From NCBI GenBank assembly GCA_017940185.1, contig JAGAZE010000002.1:23604-87603 (forward strand): DNA of 64,000 bases, given 5' to 3'. The notes under the pieces are model-generated. The model had not been told where the DNA came from. It saw nothing but the letters and a program-made list of their open reading frames with translations, and did not search any database. Origin of the DNA: Bacteroidaceae bacterium (GTDB taxonomy: Bacteria > Bacteroidota > Bacteroidia > Bacteroidales > Bacteroidaceae). Position 1 is the stretch's first letter, and every line of letters begins with the position of its first letter. This document shows positions 45,142 through 53,560 of the stretch, in pieces. The translations under genes and the position numbers were made by a program.

Positions 45142-45149
45142 CAAATATA
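45142..45149 (-). promoter_or_regulatory. Predicted -7 box for priA
   Basis: The minus strand reads TATATTTG, 24 bp upstream of the GTG at 45117. It helps fix the start. Confidence 0.55.
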
Positions 45150-45186
45150 GGGATATTTGTCGACATGTGTTGCAGTGTGCGAAAAA

Positions 45187-45213
45187 ATGGCGCAACGTGT
45201 GGTGTTGCGCCAT
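45187..45213 (-). terminator. Terminator of the beta-barrel protein gene
   Basis: ATGGCGCAAC (45187-45196) and GTTGCGCCAT (45204-45213) form a 10-bp stem. On the minus strand it is followed by TTTTTT (45181-45188), a classical intrinsic terminator. Confidence 0.85.
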
Positions 45214-45256
45214 GTGGGGAGTGGGAATTGCGAGTGGCTTGTGCCCTGACGACTAC

Positions 45257-45874
45257 TTAGAAATAGTAAGCCAGGCCTATCTGCCAAGCGTTGCTCTTCG
45301 CCTTGTTGCGCACACCGTCCAGAAACTTTATCTCACCTGCGTTGCCACAGGCGATGTTGTAGTTGACGGATGCCTGCAGGTGGTTGAGCACCATGGCACC
45401 CACACCTACGTTGATGCTGAAGTTGGAGGTCTTCAGTTTCCAGTCGGCTACATCTTTGAAGACGCTCTGGTCTTTGTCGCCAACGTTGAAGCCAAACTGT
45501 GGACCGGCGAAGAAGTAGATCTCTGCCATCTCTCCCAATCCGAAGCCGTATCGCAGATTGATGGGAATCACTACCTGATGCTGTTTGACGGTTTCTTCCA
45601 CCTTGCTGTCGTCCATTTCGTGGAAAGAGAACTTGGCTGCACGATAGTCGTACATCACCGATGCGTCGACGCCGAGGTTGACGATGGGCAGGTTGACCTT
45701 CAGGGTGGGACCTACGAAGAAACCCACTTGGTTGGACGGGTCTAAGATTTTCTTGTCGAATTTCAGACCGGTGACGTTCATACCGGCTTTGATTCCGAAC
45801 TGCACCTGTGCCTGGGCTGGTGCGGCAGCGACGAGCATAATCGCTAGCGCTGCGAGTGAGAGGAACTTTTTCAT
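45257..45874 (-). CDS. Outer membrane beta-barrel (porin-like) protein
   Basis: 205 residues. Signal peptide (1-22, ending AQAQ), then a small barrel: VQFGIKAGMNVTGLKF, VGFFVGPTLKVNLP, LGVDASVMYDYRA, VVIPINLRYGFGLG, IYFFAGPQFGFNVG, FSINVGVGAMVLNHLQASVN, ending WQIGLAYYF with terminal Phe. This matches OMP_b-brl/PorT-like domain proteins. It is downstream of the T9SS operon but has its own promoter and terminator; there is no evidence that it is PorT itself. Role unknown. Confidence 0.8.
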   Translation of the reverse strand: MKKFLSLAALAIMLVAAAPAQAQVQFGIKAGMNVTGLKFDKKILDPSNQVGFFVGPTLKVNLPIVNLGVDASVMYDYRAAKFSFHEMDDSKVEETVKQHQVVIPINLRYGFGLGEMAEIYFFAGPQFGFNVGDKDQSVFKDVADWKLKTSNFSINVGVGAMVLNHLQASVNYNIACGNAGEIKFLDGVRNKAKSNAWQIGLAYYF

Positions 45875-45984
45875 GATGCAATGTGTGTGTATGTGTATGA
45901 CTTAGTTGTGTTTCTGTGTTGTAATACTTTGACGTTTTGGGTATTTGAAAAGCATCTACGTGCCACCATTAGGCAGCACGTAGG

Positions 45985-45992
45985 CAAAGATA
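45985..45992 (-). promoter_or_regulatory. Predicted -7 box for the porin-like gene
   Basis: The minus strand reads TATCTTTG. A hairpin with CTACGTGC/GCACGTAG arms (45956-45963 and 45976-45983) lies at the expected transcript start and might stabilise the mRNA. Confidence 0.5.
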
Positions 45993-46033
45993 GGTATTTT
46001 CTCTATGTATTCCTAAAAGTAAGGAATAAATGT

Positions 46034-47092
46034 TTAGTGTCGTTGTCTTCTCACTGTCACTCTTGCTGCGGGTGCTGCCGACGACGAACTGCGCTGTCTG
46101 CGTGCGCGCACCGATGAGCCGTCACCTTCCGATGAGGTTCCCGAGCGTCGTGTTGAGCGCACTTTCTTCTCCTTCACGTCGGCTTGCGCGTTGGCCACGC
46201 TGTCGAGTGAGTCCTTCACGGCGGGGTCGCCGAAGATGTTCTTTTCAAAGTCGCTGAGTTCCTTTTCTATGCGTCGCTGTTCACGTGCCATGGCCGAGTC
46301 GGTGGGGCAGTATTGTGCCAGTGTGCGGCCGAGCATGTTGGTGGTCTTGTATATCTTGCCCTTGTACATGTTGCGTGTGAAGAAGTCGTCGATCGACATG
46401 GTGGCGGCGTTGTTGAGGTTGCTCGTCATGATAATTTGTTTGGCGAGATAGGGTGCTATGTCGTCGTAGCGTATCCAGAAGAGCGGGTAGGGTGTTGCTC
46501 CGTCGCCGAAGTCGTCTTCGCGCACCATAATGGGGCAGAGAGCGATGGGCTTGATGTGGAAGGTTGACGTGCCCTGGTCGTAGTAGGCGCTCTCCTTTAT
46601 ATAATAGGCAGTGACTTCGCGCGAGGGTATGTCGCTATTGTCTATGTGCACCTGTCCCTTGTCGTTGCGCTCGTAGAAGATGTGATAGTTGTCGAGGAAT
46701 GTCTTGGGCATGATGCGTGCCTTTTCGTCGAATGTCTCATTGCCGTCCATGCGGTATTCGTAGGCATTGATGCCTCCGTTCTTCGCACCTCGCATCATGA
46801 GTTTGAAGATGTAGGTGAAGAGGTTTACCTGTGTGCCGATGGGTTCCACGGGGTAGTAGAGTCCTGCGTTGGCATCTTCCGTCAGTTCTATGCGTCGGTA
46901 GATGTCGCGTCGCCACACCACGTCTTCCGCCATGGGTGCTGTGGTAGGAAAGTCGAGCCGTGCGCGCATGGTCATGTTGTCGGCATTGGAGCGTTGCTGC
47001 TGCTGTTGCTGCTGCTGACGTCGTGCTGCAGGCTGTGCGCAGACGGATAGCGCAACGGCCATCATGCTGAGTATGATATAGAAGCGTTTCAT
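46034..47092 (-). CDS. porN: T9SS ring protein GldN/PorN
   Basis: 352 residues. Signal peptide (1-19), then a glutamine run (eight Gln at 26-33), followed by the conserved GldN body: WRRDIYRRIELTEDANAGLY, YPVEPIGTQVNLFTYIFKLM, YYIKESAYYDQGTSTFHIKP and PYPLFWIRYDDIAPYLAKQ. The C-terminus is an Arg/Ser-rich disordered tail (RRSGTSSEGDGSSVRARRQR). PorN forms the periplasmic ring with the PorK lipoprotein and is required for type IX secretion. It is last in the por operon, 26 bp after porM. Confidence 0.92.
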   Translation of the reverse strand: MKRFYIILSMMAVALSVCAQPAARRQQQQQQQQRSNADNMTMRARLDFPTTAPMAEDVVWRRDIYRRIELTEDANAGLYYPVEPIGTQVNLFTYIFKLMMRGAKNGGINAYEYRMDGNETFDEKARIMPKTFLDNYHIFYERNDKGQVHIDNSDIPSREVTAYYIKESAYYDQGTSTFHIKPIALCPIMVREDDFGDGATPYPLFWIRYDDIAPYLAKQIIMTSNLNNAATMSIDDFFTRNMYKGKIYKTTNMLGRTLAQYCPTDSAMAREQRRIEKELSDFEKNIFGDPAVKDSLDSVANAQADVKEKKVRSTRRSGTSSEGDGSSVRARRQRSSSSAAPAARVTVRRQRH

Positions 47093-47118
47093 CGTTATAG
47101 GGATTTCTGGGTGTTATG

Positions 47119-48672
47119 TCAGTTTACTATTATCTCCATGGCGCCTGGCAGTCTTCGGCTGATGCCGTCAGGGCCTACGGCGGTGATGTTGGTGATGTAG
47201 AATCGTTTGCTGCGCGACAGTTTGCGGAAGGCGTCCTTCTGTTGTCCTGAGAACTGTCCGCCTGCTGATGCCATTGGCACGGCGTTGCCCATGTTGTCGT
47301 AGAACACGGTGGTGAATCCGGTGACGTTAAACGGTATGTCGAGCAGTCCGTCGTCGATGGCGGCGTGCAGTGCGCTGGCTCCTACGAGTGCGCCCTTGCC
47401 AAGTCTTCCGCCCTTGAAGCGGTCGCCGCCCACGGTGATATATGGTGTGGGATCGGGCAGTTTGCGCACCTTGAAGGTGAAGGGTCCCATGGTGCGTGTC
47501 TTGTCGCCGTCGCGAGCTGTGACAGTGAAGCTTACGTTTTTGCCCACGGCGGCAGGCACGGCGATGTACTTGCCTGCTCCCGCCGACGACAGCGAGCCAC
47601 CGCTCATACTGAGCGACACTCCGCTGAGAGGCACGCCGGGCACGCTCACGCTGATGGGATTCTTATAGCCCGCATAGAGCACGTTCATCAGGTCGGCAGC
47701 CACGGTGGCGGTGCTGGGAGCAGCTATCACTTCGTATTCTTGTGAGAACTCGCGGCGTATCATGTCGCCGGTGCCGTTGGGCACGGCGATGTATCCGCGG
47801 AAGGAGTGCTTGCCCACACCGCCGGCAGTGAACGAGTAGGAACCCGATGAGTTGATGCGGTTGCCGTTGACGAAGATTTCGGGCTGCATGGTGGTGTCGA
47901 TGGCGGCCAGCACTATCTGTGCCTTAAACTGTTCGCCGGGGTAGAGTGTCGTCTTGTTGGGTATGACGAAGGCGTCGACCTTGTTCACGCGTATGTCTTT
48001 CACGTCGATGTTGGCCAGCAGGTGGTGGAGTACTTCTCCTTCGGCGTAGCGTATGTCGCTTTGCAGTTTGGAAAGCAGTGTGACAGCTGCCGCCACGGGC
48101 ATGTTTTCGAAGAGTGCTTCCTGCCAGTTCTTGCCCAGTTGTGCATATCCCTTGGGCACGTCGGTAGAGAGGTTGCTGCTGATGGTCTTCTTCTTCTCCT
48201 GGTCTACCACGAGGCTCACCATACGTGTGCGGTAGTGGTTGATGGCATCGTAGAGTTGTTGTCCCTTGCCAGTGCCTGGTGCGAGCATGATGTGCGATGC
48301 TGCCTCGAGGTCGTCTTTGTTGCGTATGTTGTTGAGGTCGTATTTGTCGCCGTCGGCTTCGCGCACGATGCCTTCCTTGAGCTGTTGTGCGAGGTTGTAG
48401 AGGCTGTCGCTCATGTTTTTCACCATGGTGGCTTTCTCAAACCACTCGCGCACCTTGCTGGGATTGCGTTGCATCTGCGACTGGAAGTCGGCAAACATCA
48501 TCTGGTTTTCCTTCGATGAGTTTTCCGTCGTGCGCTTTAGGCTTTCTTCCACCAGTGAGAAGCCGTTCAACACTTCGGTGGAAATGTTGAGGGCGAGCAT
48601 CGCCATGAGTACGACATACATGAGGTTGATCATCTTCTGTCGTGGCGACTGTGGTCTTTTCTTTATAGCCAT
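47119..48672 (-). CDS. porM: T9SS motor protein GldM/PorM
   Basis: 517 residues. The N-terminus MAIKKRPQSPRQKMINLMYV is followed by one transmembrane helix (VVLMAMLALNISTEVL) and a helical D1 domain with LVEESLKRTT, then Ig-like periplasmic domains (TTLYPGEQFKAQIVLAAIDT; GVPLSGVSLSMSGGSLSSAG; VRKLPDPTPYITVGG). This is the GldM architecture. With PorL it makes the proton-driven rotary motor that energises the T9SS and spans the periplasm to the PorKN ring. Spacing is 27 bp to both neighbours. Confidence 0.94.
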   Translation of the reverse strand: MAIKKRPQSPRQKMINLMYVVLMAMLALNISTEVLNGFSLVEESLKRTTENSSKENQMMFADFQSQMQRNPSKVREWFEKATMVKNMSDSLYNLAQQLKEGIVREADGDKYDLNNIRNKDDLEAASHIMLAPGTGKGQQLYDAINHYRTRMVSLVVDQEKKKTISSNLSTDVPKGYAQLGKNWQEALFENMPVAAAVTLLSKLQSDIRYAEGEVLHHLLANIDVKDIRVNKVDAFVIPNKTTLYPGEQFKAQIVLAAIDTTMQPEIFVNGNRINSSGSYSFTAGGVGKHSFRGYIAVPNGTGDMIRREFSQEYEVIAAPSTATVAADLMNVLYAGYKNPISVSVPGVPLSGVSLSMSGGSLSSAGAGKYIAVPAAVGKNVSFTVTARDGDKTRTMGPFTFKVRKLPDPTPYITVGGDRFKGGRLGKGALVGASALHAAIDDGLLDIPFNVTGFTTVFYDNMGNAVPMASAGGQFSGQQKDAFRKLSRSKRFYITNITAVGPDGISRRLPGAMEIIVN

Positions 48673-48699
48673 GCTTGTGTGTGGGGTAGGGTGGAAGGT

Positions 48700-49563
48700 T
48701 TATTCTTGTGTGTTGTTGGTGTTGGGCACAGCGGCGCGCATGTTGACTGTCATGGCCTCTATCATGCGTGCGTAGATACTGTTGAGCTCTTGTATCTGCT
48801 GCGCCATCCGCTGTGTCTGTTCGTTGATTTGGTCGATGGTACCTATCTGCTGGCTGGCGCTCTTAAGCTGCATCTCGTACACCTTGGTGATGCCGGTGAG
48901 TGTACGGTTGAGGTTTTCCATTTCCTCGCTGTCGCGTGTGAGTCGCTGGCTCTGCTCGTTCACCTTGCCCAGCATCTCTGTGAGCTGTGTGAGCTGCTCC
49001 ACGTAGTTGGTGGTGGCCTCCACCATCTCGGGTGTGAGTTGTTGTTGCTGTGCCACCCATGCGGGACTTCCTATAGCTATGCCGCCCTGTGCCGGTGCTC
49101 CGGCTGCCGCGGCTTGCTCTTCTCCTTCTGCGGGCTGTTGCGGAGCGGCGGGCATGGTGCTTCCGGCTCCACCAATGATGACGGTGCCTGGGACGACGGC
49201 AGCCACGCCGGGTTGCACCTGCTCCTGTGGCAGTGCTTCATCGTCGTCCTTTTCGTCGGCTTGCTCTGCGAGGGGGGCTTCCTCCTCTTCTTCTTCTCGG
49301 GCGTGTATGGCGAGGTCGCGTCCGATGGCAGTCTTGTCGAAGGGACGGTCGAAGGCGGAGAGGAAGAACACCACTACCTCGGTGCCCATGCCGAGGAAGA
49401 GCATGAAGTTGGCACCTGGCAGGTGGGTGAGTTTGAAGAGTGTGCCGAGGATTACGATGGCAGCACCCCAGCTATAGGCGTAGTTGAGGAAGGTCTGCCC
49501 GGGTACACTGTCCATCCACTTCTGCATGCGATAGACGAAGTTGTGCTTGCTATAGTTGGTCAT
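48700..49563 (-). CDS. porL: T9SS motor protein GldL/PorL
   Basis: 287 residues. Two transmembrane helices lie near the N-terminus (AYSWGAAIVILGTLFKLTHL and FMLFLGMGTEVVVFFLSAFD), with the FKLTHLPGANF loop and the membrane glutamate in GTEVVVF that is the proposed proton carrier. A cytoplasmic acidic, Ala/Pro/Gln-rich linker (EEEEEEAPLAEQ; AAAGAPAQGG) precedes a C-terminal coiled coil (about 175-285). PorL forms the inner-membrane stator pentamer with PorM. It is separated from porK by an 89-bp gap that contains a 15-bp tandem repeat. Confidence 0.94.
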   Translation of the reverse strand: MTNYSKHNFVYRMQKWMDSVPGQTFLNYAYSWGAAIVILGTLFKLTHLPGANFMLFLGMGTEVVVFFLSAFDRPFDKTAIGRDLAIHAREEEEEEAPLAEQADEKDDDEALPQEQVQPGVAAVVPGTVIIGGAGSTMPAAPQQPAEGEEQAAAAGAPAQGGIAIGSPAWVAQQQQLTPEMVEATTNYVEQLTQLTEMLGKVNEQSQRLTRDSEEMENLNRTLTGITKVYEMQLKSASQQIGTIDQINEQTQRMAQQIQELNSIYARMIEAMTVNMRAAVPNTNNTQE

Positions 49564-49566
49564 GGG

Positions 49567-49610
49567 GATTTGCTATTTGACGATTTGCTATTTGACGATT
49601 TGCTATTTGC
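49567..49610. repeat. 15-bp tandem repeat between porK and porL
   Basis: GATTTGCTATTTGAC is repeated at 49567, 49582 and 49597 (the last copy ends TTGC), just before the porL start codon. Related words lie at 53535-53560 and 58090-58110. Confidence 0.85.
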
Positions 49611-49652
49611 GAATGATGCTGAGCTGTGTGTTGGCAGGTTGTTGCCAGTCTT

Positions 49653-51119
49653 CTATTTTCTCTTTTTCTTTGTTGTCTTGGTTATTCTGGCTTTTGTGCT
49701 TGCCGACGATGCCATGCTGCGCACGCAGCGGAATCCGATGTATGAGCGTGGCTGGTTTTGGTATTCCCACGTGCGCCATGCCGAGCGTATGTACGATTCG
49801 GGGTCTTTCCACGAGCCGCCGCGCACGCTCTTCTTTTTCAGGCGGTAGGGGTCTTCTTTGGCAGCGTTGTATTTCAGCTGCGGGTTGATGTCGTTCATGG
49901 CATCGACGCCCGCCTCGGTGTAGATGGTGCTGGTCCATTCCGCCACGTTTCCTGCCATGTCGAAGAGTCCGTTGGTGTTGGCTCCGTATATGGCCACCTT
50001 CGATGTGATGAGGTTGCCGTCTTTTGTGTAGTTGCCTCTGTCGGGCTTGAAGTTGGCAAAGAAGCATCCTTCGCCGTTCTTCACTGCTTCGTTTTCCCAT
50101 GGAAACTCGTTGCCGTCTTTTCCTCGTGCTGCATATTCCCATTCAGCCTCTGTAGGCAGACGGTAGCGCTGCACGTAGCGTGCTTCGGGACCGAGCCCTT
50201 TCAATAAGTAGTCGGTGCGCCATGCGCAGAAGGCATTGGCCTGCTCCCAGGTGATGCCCACCACGGGGTAGTTGTTGTAGGCCGGGTTGCTGAAATAGTT
50301 GCGCAGATACATCTCGTTGTCGGAGTTGCGGAAGTCGTTCACCCAGCAGGTGGTGTCGGGGTAGATGTTGACGATGTAGGTGTTGAGGAAGTCCCATGGT
50401 CCCGACAGCGGTCGGTTGATGGTTTCGCGTATGATGCGTCCTTCGTCGTCAATGTAGGCGGTGTCTTTCGATATCATCACTACCTCGTTGGGATCTGTCA
50501 CAATGTCGGTGTTGAGGTTGCGTTCCTCGGGGTTGATGCGGTTGCGGCGCAGTGCTGCGGCGGTGTAGTCGTAGATTTCGTATCTATAGTTCATCTGCGA
50601 TGCGTCGAGCAGTTTTTCACCGGTCACGGGATTGGTCACATACAGGCTTTCGAAGGCGCGTTGTTCGTCTTCGTTGGGCTTGCGTGGCAGGGGCTTTTTC
50701 CAATTGAGGTGCGGCGTGACGGGGTCGCCGTTCTTGTCTTCGGTGATCTTGTAGCTTTCGTCGCCTCCGTAGGCGGGGTCGGCGAGTCGCTCGCGGATGA
50801 TGGAGTCGCGCACCCAGAAGACAAACTGCTTATATTTGGAGTTGGTCACCTCTGTCTCGTCCATCCAGAAACCGTCGACGGAGATTTCCTTCAGTGGTGT
50901 CTCTTTGCCCCAAAGGGAATCTTGCTTCTCAATACCCATTTTGAGGAATCCTCTTTTCACCATTACCATGCCGTAGGGTGCTGGTTCGGAGAAGGCTTTT
51001 CCCCCTCCTACGCCTGTCACTTCACCTCCGCTGCCGCCGCCTGTGGCGAGCTTGGATCCGAAACAGCCGCTCAGCAGGAGCATGGCGGCAAAACTGAATG
51101 CTATTGTTGTGTACTTCAT
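49653..51119 (-). CDS. porK: T9SS ring lipoprotein GldK/PorK
   Basis: 488 residues. Lipobox LLLSGC (Cys19), a Gly/Ser linker, then an FGE-sulfatase/SUMF1-like fold: YGMVMVKRGFLKMG, DGFWMDETEVTNSKYKQFVF, WEQANAFCAWR, RLPTEAEWEYAARG, GLFDMAGNVAEWTS and a terminal YIGFRCVRSM. The catalytic Cys pair of true FGE enzymes is not expected in PorK; it is structural. PorK anchors the PorKN ring to the outer membrane. A basic tail (KTTKKKRK) ends the protein. It follows porP by 20 bp. Confidence 0.94.
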   Translation of the reverse strand: MKYTTIAFSFAAMLLLSGCFGSKLATGGGSGGEVTGVGGGKAFSEPAPYGMVMVKRGFLKMGIEKQDSLWGKETPLKEISVDGFWMDETEVTNSKYKQFVFWVRDSIIRERLADPAYGGDESYKITEDKNGDPVTPHLNWKKPLPRKPNEDEQRAFESLYVTNPVTGEKLLDASQMNYRYEIYDYTAAALRRNRINPEERNLNTDIVTDPNEVVMISKDTAYIDDEGRIIRETINRPLSGPWDFLNTYIVNIYPDTTCWVNDFRNSDNEMYLRNYFSNPAYNNYPVVGITWEQANAFCAWRTDYLLKGLGPEARYVQRYRLPTEAEWEYAARGKDGNEFPWENEAVKNGEGCFFANFKPDRGNYTKDGNLITSKVAIYGANTNGLFDMAGNVAEWTSTIYTEAGVDAMNDINPQLKYNAAKEDPYRLKKKSVRGGSWKDPESYIRSAWRTWEYQNQPRSYIGFRCVRSMASSASTKARITKTTKKKRK

Positions 51120-51139
51120 ATGTCGTTAGAGTGTTTTTT

Positions 51140-52105
51140 CTACAGGTATCTCACGCTTTTGTGCCGGTTTTTGCCTTTCTTGGCAAAATTTATGTCGGTT
51201 TGGTAGGTGATGACGAGTTCGTGGCTTCCGTTGGCGGGGCTGATAGCGGAGGTGTACACCTCGTAGCTGTAGCCCAGGTTGATGCCGTGGAACGACCCGC
51301 CTATGTAGGCGGTCACCGATGTGAGTCCCACCTTGTCGGAGTACATATTGCCCATGGCTCCGCCTATGCCGGCATACATCATCTTCTTATCATGCCGATA
51401 CACCACGCGTGTGGTGAGGTCGCCGCGGTAGTTGGTGCCGTCGGTGCGGAAGAAGACGCTTGGGTGTATGGTTAACAACGGATTTCTCAACTTTATATTG
51501 TATCCGCCAGTGAAATAATATGTGGCGTCTATCTTCAGTTCGTTGGTCTCGCCCAGTTCTATGAGTGGCGAGGTGAGGTGCTGTGCCGACACACCCAAAT
51601 ACCACGGTCCTCTGGTGTAGTAGAGTCCTGCACCGAGGTCGATGCTGTTTCCGTCCTGATTGCCTCCTGCGAAGGCCGGGTCGCCGCTGTCGGCAAGGTC
51701 TATCTTCGAGCCGTCGAGTTTCTCGCTGATGAAGCCTGCCTGCACACCCACGCTCAGCGTGCCGCCGAAGAGTTGTATCTTGGGCGAATACTGCAGTGCC
51801 AAGCGCTGGTGAGTGAAGGCGCCTATCTGGTCGTTCTGCAGCTGCACGCCTGCACCGTGAAACATCTTCATCGCATAGAAGGGAATATCGGCGCCGGCAT
51901 AGAGGGTGCGTGGGTTGTGCTCAAAGCCCATCATGTTGAGCGCATACGCCGCCATAATGTTCAGCTTCGTCTCCTTGCCCACGGCCGCAGGGTTGTATTG
52001 CGGCTCCATGTCGAAGTAGTGACTGAAGTTGGGGTCGTATTGCGCTTGCACGCAAAAGCAGGACAAGAGTCCCGCCACGAGGAGTATAAGTCGTTGTCGT
52101 AGCAC
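51140..52105 (-). CDS. porP: T9SS-associated PorP/SprF family outer membrane protein
   Basis: 321 residues from a GTG at 52105 (LRQRLILLVAGLLSCFCVQA signal peptide). An ATG at 52192 would lie opposite the mnmA promoter and add an unlikely N-terminus. The mature start YDPNFSHYFDMEPQYNPAAVG is diagnostic of the PorP/SprF family, and strands such as LYAGADIPFYAMKMFHGAGV and GGSFHGINLGYSYEVYTSAI follow. Many homologues bind the translocon or anchor cargo. It is first in the operon porP-porK-porL-porM-porN, the gene order seen in Porphyromonas gingivalis. Confidence 0.9.
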   Translation of the reverse strand: MLRQRLILLVAGLLSCFCVQAQYDPNFSHYFDMEPQYNPAAVGKETKLNIMAAYALNMMGFEHNPRTLYAGADIPFYAMKMFHGAGVQLQNDQIGAFTHQRLALQYSPKIQLFGGTLSVGVQAGFISEKLDGSKIDLADSGDPAFAGGNQDGNSIDLGAGLYYTRGPWYLGVSAQHLTSPLIELGETNELKIDATYYFTGGYNIKLRNPLLTIHPSVFFRTDGTNYRGDLTTRVVYRHDKKMMYAGIGGAMGNMYSDKVGLTSVTAYIGGSFHGINLGYSYEVYTSAISPANGSHELVITYQTDINFAKKGKNRHKSVRYL

Positions 52106-52170
52106 GTAGATATAACGACCATCGTTGGCATTTATTGTGTGGGTGCGTGGCAGAATTGTCAGATTTTTTT

Positions 52171-52178
52171 CACCTTTG
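52171..52178 (+). promoter_or_regulatory. Predicted -7 box for mnmA
   Basis: CACCTTTG is one mismatch from TAnnTTTG, 23 bp before the ATG at 52202. It lies in the 96-bp divergent gap with porP. Confidence 0.45.
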
Positions 52179-52201
52179 CAGTGAGAATACAACTCTGTCG
52201 C

Positions 52202-53389
52202 ATGATTGACTACGAATACTTACGCTCACGCCGCGTTGCGCTGTTGCTCTCTGGCGGTGTCGACAGTGCTGTGGTGCTCCACGAGCTGACGAGCCATGGC
52301 ATACAGCCCGACTGTTTCTACATACAGATAGGCCCGCAGGAGGACGAGCAGTGGGACTGCACGAGCGAGGAGGACATAGAGATGGCCACGGCACTGGCTG
52401 CCCGCTACAACTGCCCCCTGCAGGTGGTGGACTGCCATGCCGACTATTGGGGACGCGTGACGGCATACACCATGGAGACGGTGCGCGCCGGACGAACACC
52501 CAACCCAGACGTGATGTGCAACCGACTGATAAAGTTTGGCGCTTTCAACGAGAAGAAGGGACATCTCTACGACTTCATCGCCACGGGACACTATGCCCAG
52601 ACGGAAGTGATAGGCGGCCGCAAATGGCTCACCACCAGTCCCGACCCCGTGAAAGATCAGACCGACTTCCTTGCGCAGATAGCCGACTGGCAGCTACAGA
52701 AGGCGCTGTTTCCCATCGGACACTATCGTAAGGAAGAGGTGCGACGGATAGCCGAGCGCGAACATCTCATCAATGCCCGGCGAAAGGACTCGCAAGGCAT
52801 CTGCTTCTTGGGCAAACTCAACTACAACGACTACCTGCGCCGCTATCTGGGCGAGCAAGTGGGCGACATTGTTGAGGAGGAGACGGGCAAGGTCATCGGC
52901 CAGCATCGCGGCCACTGGTTTCACACCATCGGTCAGCGCAAGGGGCTGGGGCTTGGCGGCGGCCCGTGGAATGTGATACGCAAGGATGTGGCGCGCAACA
53001 TCCTCTATGTGACGCGTGGCTACGCCCCGCCCAAGGCGCACACCATGGAGTTCAGCATCGGCGCGTTTCACTATCTCACCCCCGATGTGGAGCTTCCCAC
53101 TGTGACGGCCGACGCCATTCCGCCGCTTTCTGTCGATATGCCATACCGCCAGATGGCACCTGAAGGGGGATTCCAAGGCAATTCGGCTGAGGAAACGTTC
53201 GACGCTTACCATGTCGTCACCTTCAAGATACGCCATACGCCCGAGTGGTTCTATGGCATGCTGGTGCCCGAGGGCAACGGCTATCGCGTCTTTGCTGACC
53301 GCCAAGTACAGGGCGTGGCGCCAGGACAGTTCTGCGTGATCTACGACCGAGAGCACCACCGTTGCTACGGCAGTGCGGAGATAGTATAA
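52202..53389 (+). CDS. mnmA: tRNA-specific 2-thiouridylase MnmA-like
   Basis: 395 residues from MIDYEYLRSRRVALLLSGGV. The PP-loop SGGVDS is at 17-22, catalytic Cys106 is in NPDVMCNRLIKFG, and the persulfide cysteine 201 is in SQGICFLGK. TGHYAQ and DQTDFLAQI are also conserved. The enzyme thiolates U34 of tRNA-Lys, -Glu and -Gln. Bacteroidetes often encode more than one MnmA paralogue, so this may be one of two. It stands alone, divergent from the T9SS operon. Confidence 0.92.
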   Translation: MIDYEYLRSRRVALLLSGGVDSAVVLHELTSHGIQPDCFYIQIGPQEDEQWDCTSEEDIEMATALAARYNCPLQVVDCHADYWGRVTAYTMETVRAGRTPNPDVMCNRLIKFGAFNEKKGHLYDFIATGHYAQTEVIGGRKWLTTSPDPVKDQTDFLAQIADWQLQKALFPIGHYRKEEVRRIAEREHLINARRKDSQGICFLGKLNYNDYLRRYLGEQVGDIVEEETGKVIGQHRGHWFHTIGQRKGLGLGGGPWNVIRKDVARNILYVTRGYAPPKAHTMEFSIGAFHYLTPDVELPTVTADAIPPLSVDMPYRQMAPEGGFQGNSAEETFDAYHVVTFKIRHTPEWFYGMLVPEGNGYRVFADRQVQGVAPGQFCVIYDREHHRCYGSAEIV

Positions 53390-53401
53390 AAGAGGATAGT
53401 T

Positions 53402-53478
53402 CACAAAAGGCACGGAGAAACGATAAGTCTCACACTGTTTTTCTTTGTGAAACTTTGCGTTCCTCCGTGCCCTTTGTG
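53402..53478. terminator. Long inverted repeat between mnmA and the lipoprotein gene
   Basis: CACAAAAGGCACGGAG (53402-53417) pairs with CTCCGTGCCCTTTGTG (53463-53478) with one mismatch, and AAGTCTCAC pairs imperfectly with GTGAAACTT inside. It lies between convergent genes and is related to the hairpin at 59250-59308. Probably a bidirectional terminator or a small mobile hairpin. Confidence 0.65.
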
Positions 53479-53560
53479 TTTCCCCTTTGCCGGCGGGGCG
53501 AATAATCCGATATTACAATGACTGAATAGTAGTATGTTGTAAATCGTCAAATCGCCAAAA

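Noticed and set aside
45257-45874. Assignment of the beta-barrel gene next to porN as the T9SS component PorT
   Set aside because: Length and fold are compatible, but it has its own promoter and terminator and no PorT-specific motif could be verified.
46990-47020. CAG/CAA run in porN as a phase-variable microsatellite
   Set aside because: The trinucleotide run keeps the frame, mixes two codons and is typical low-complexity linker sequence.
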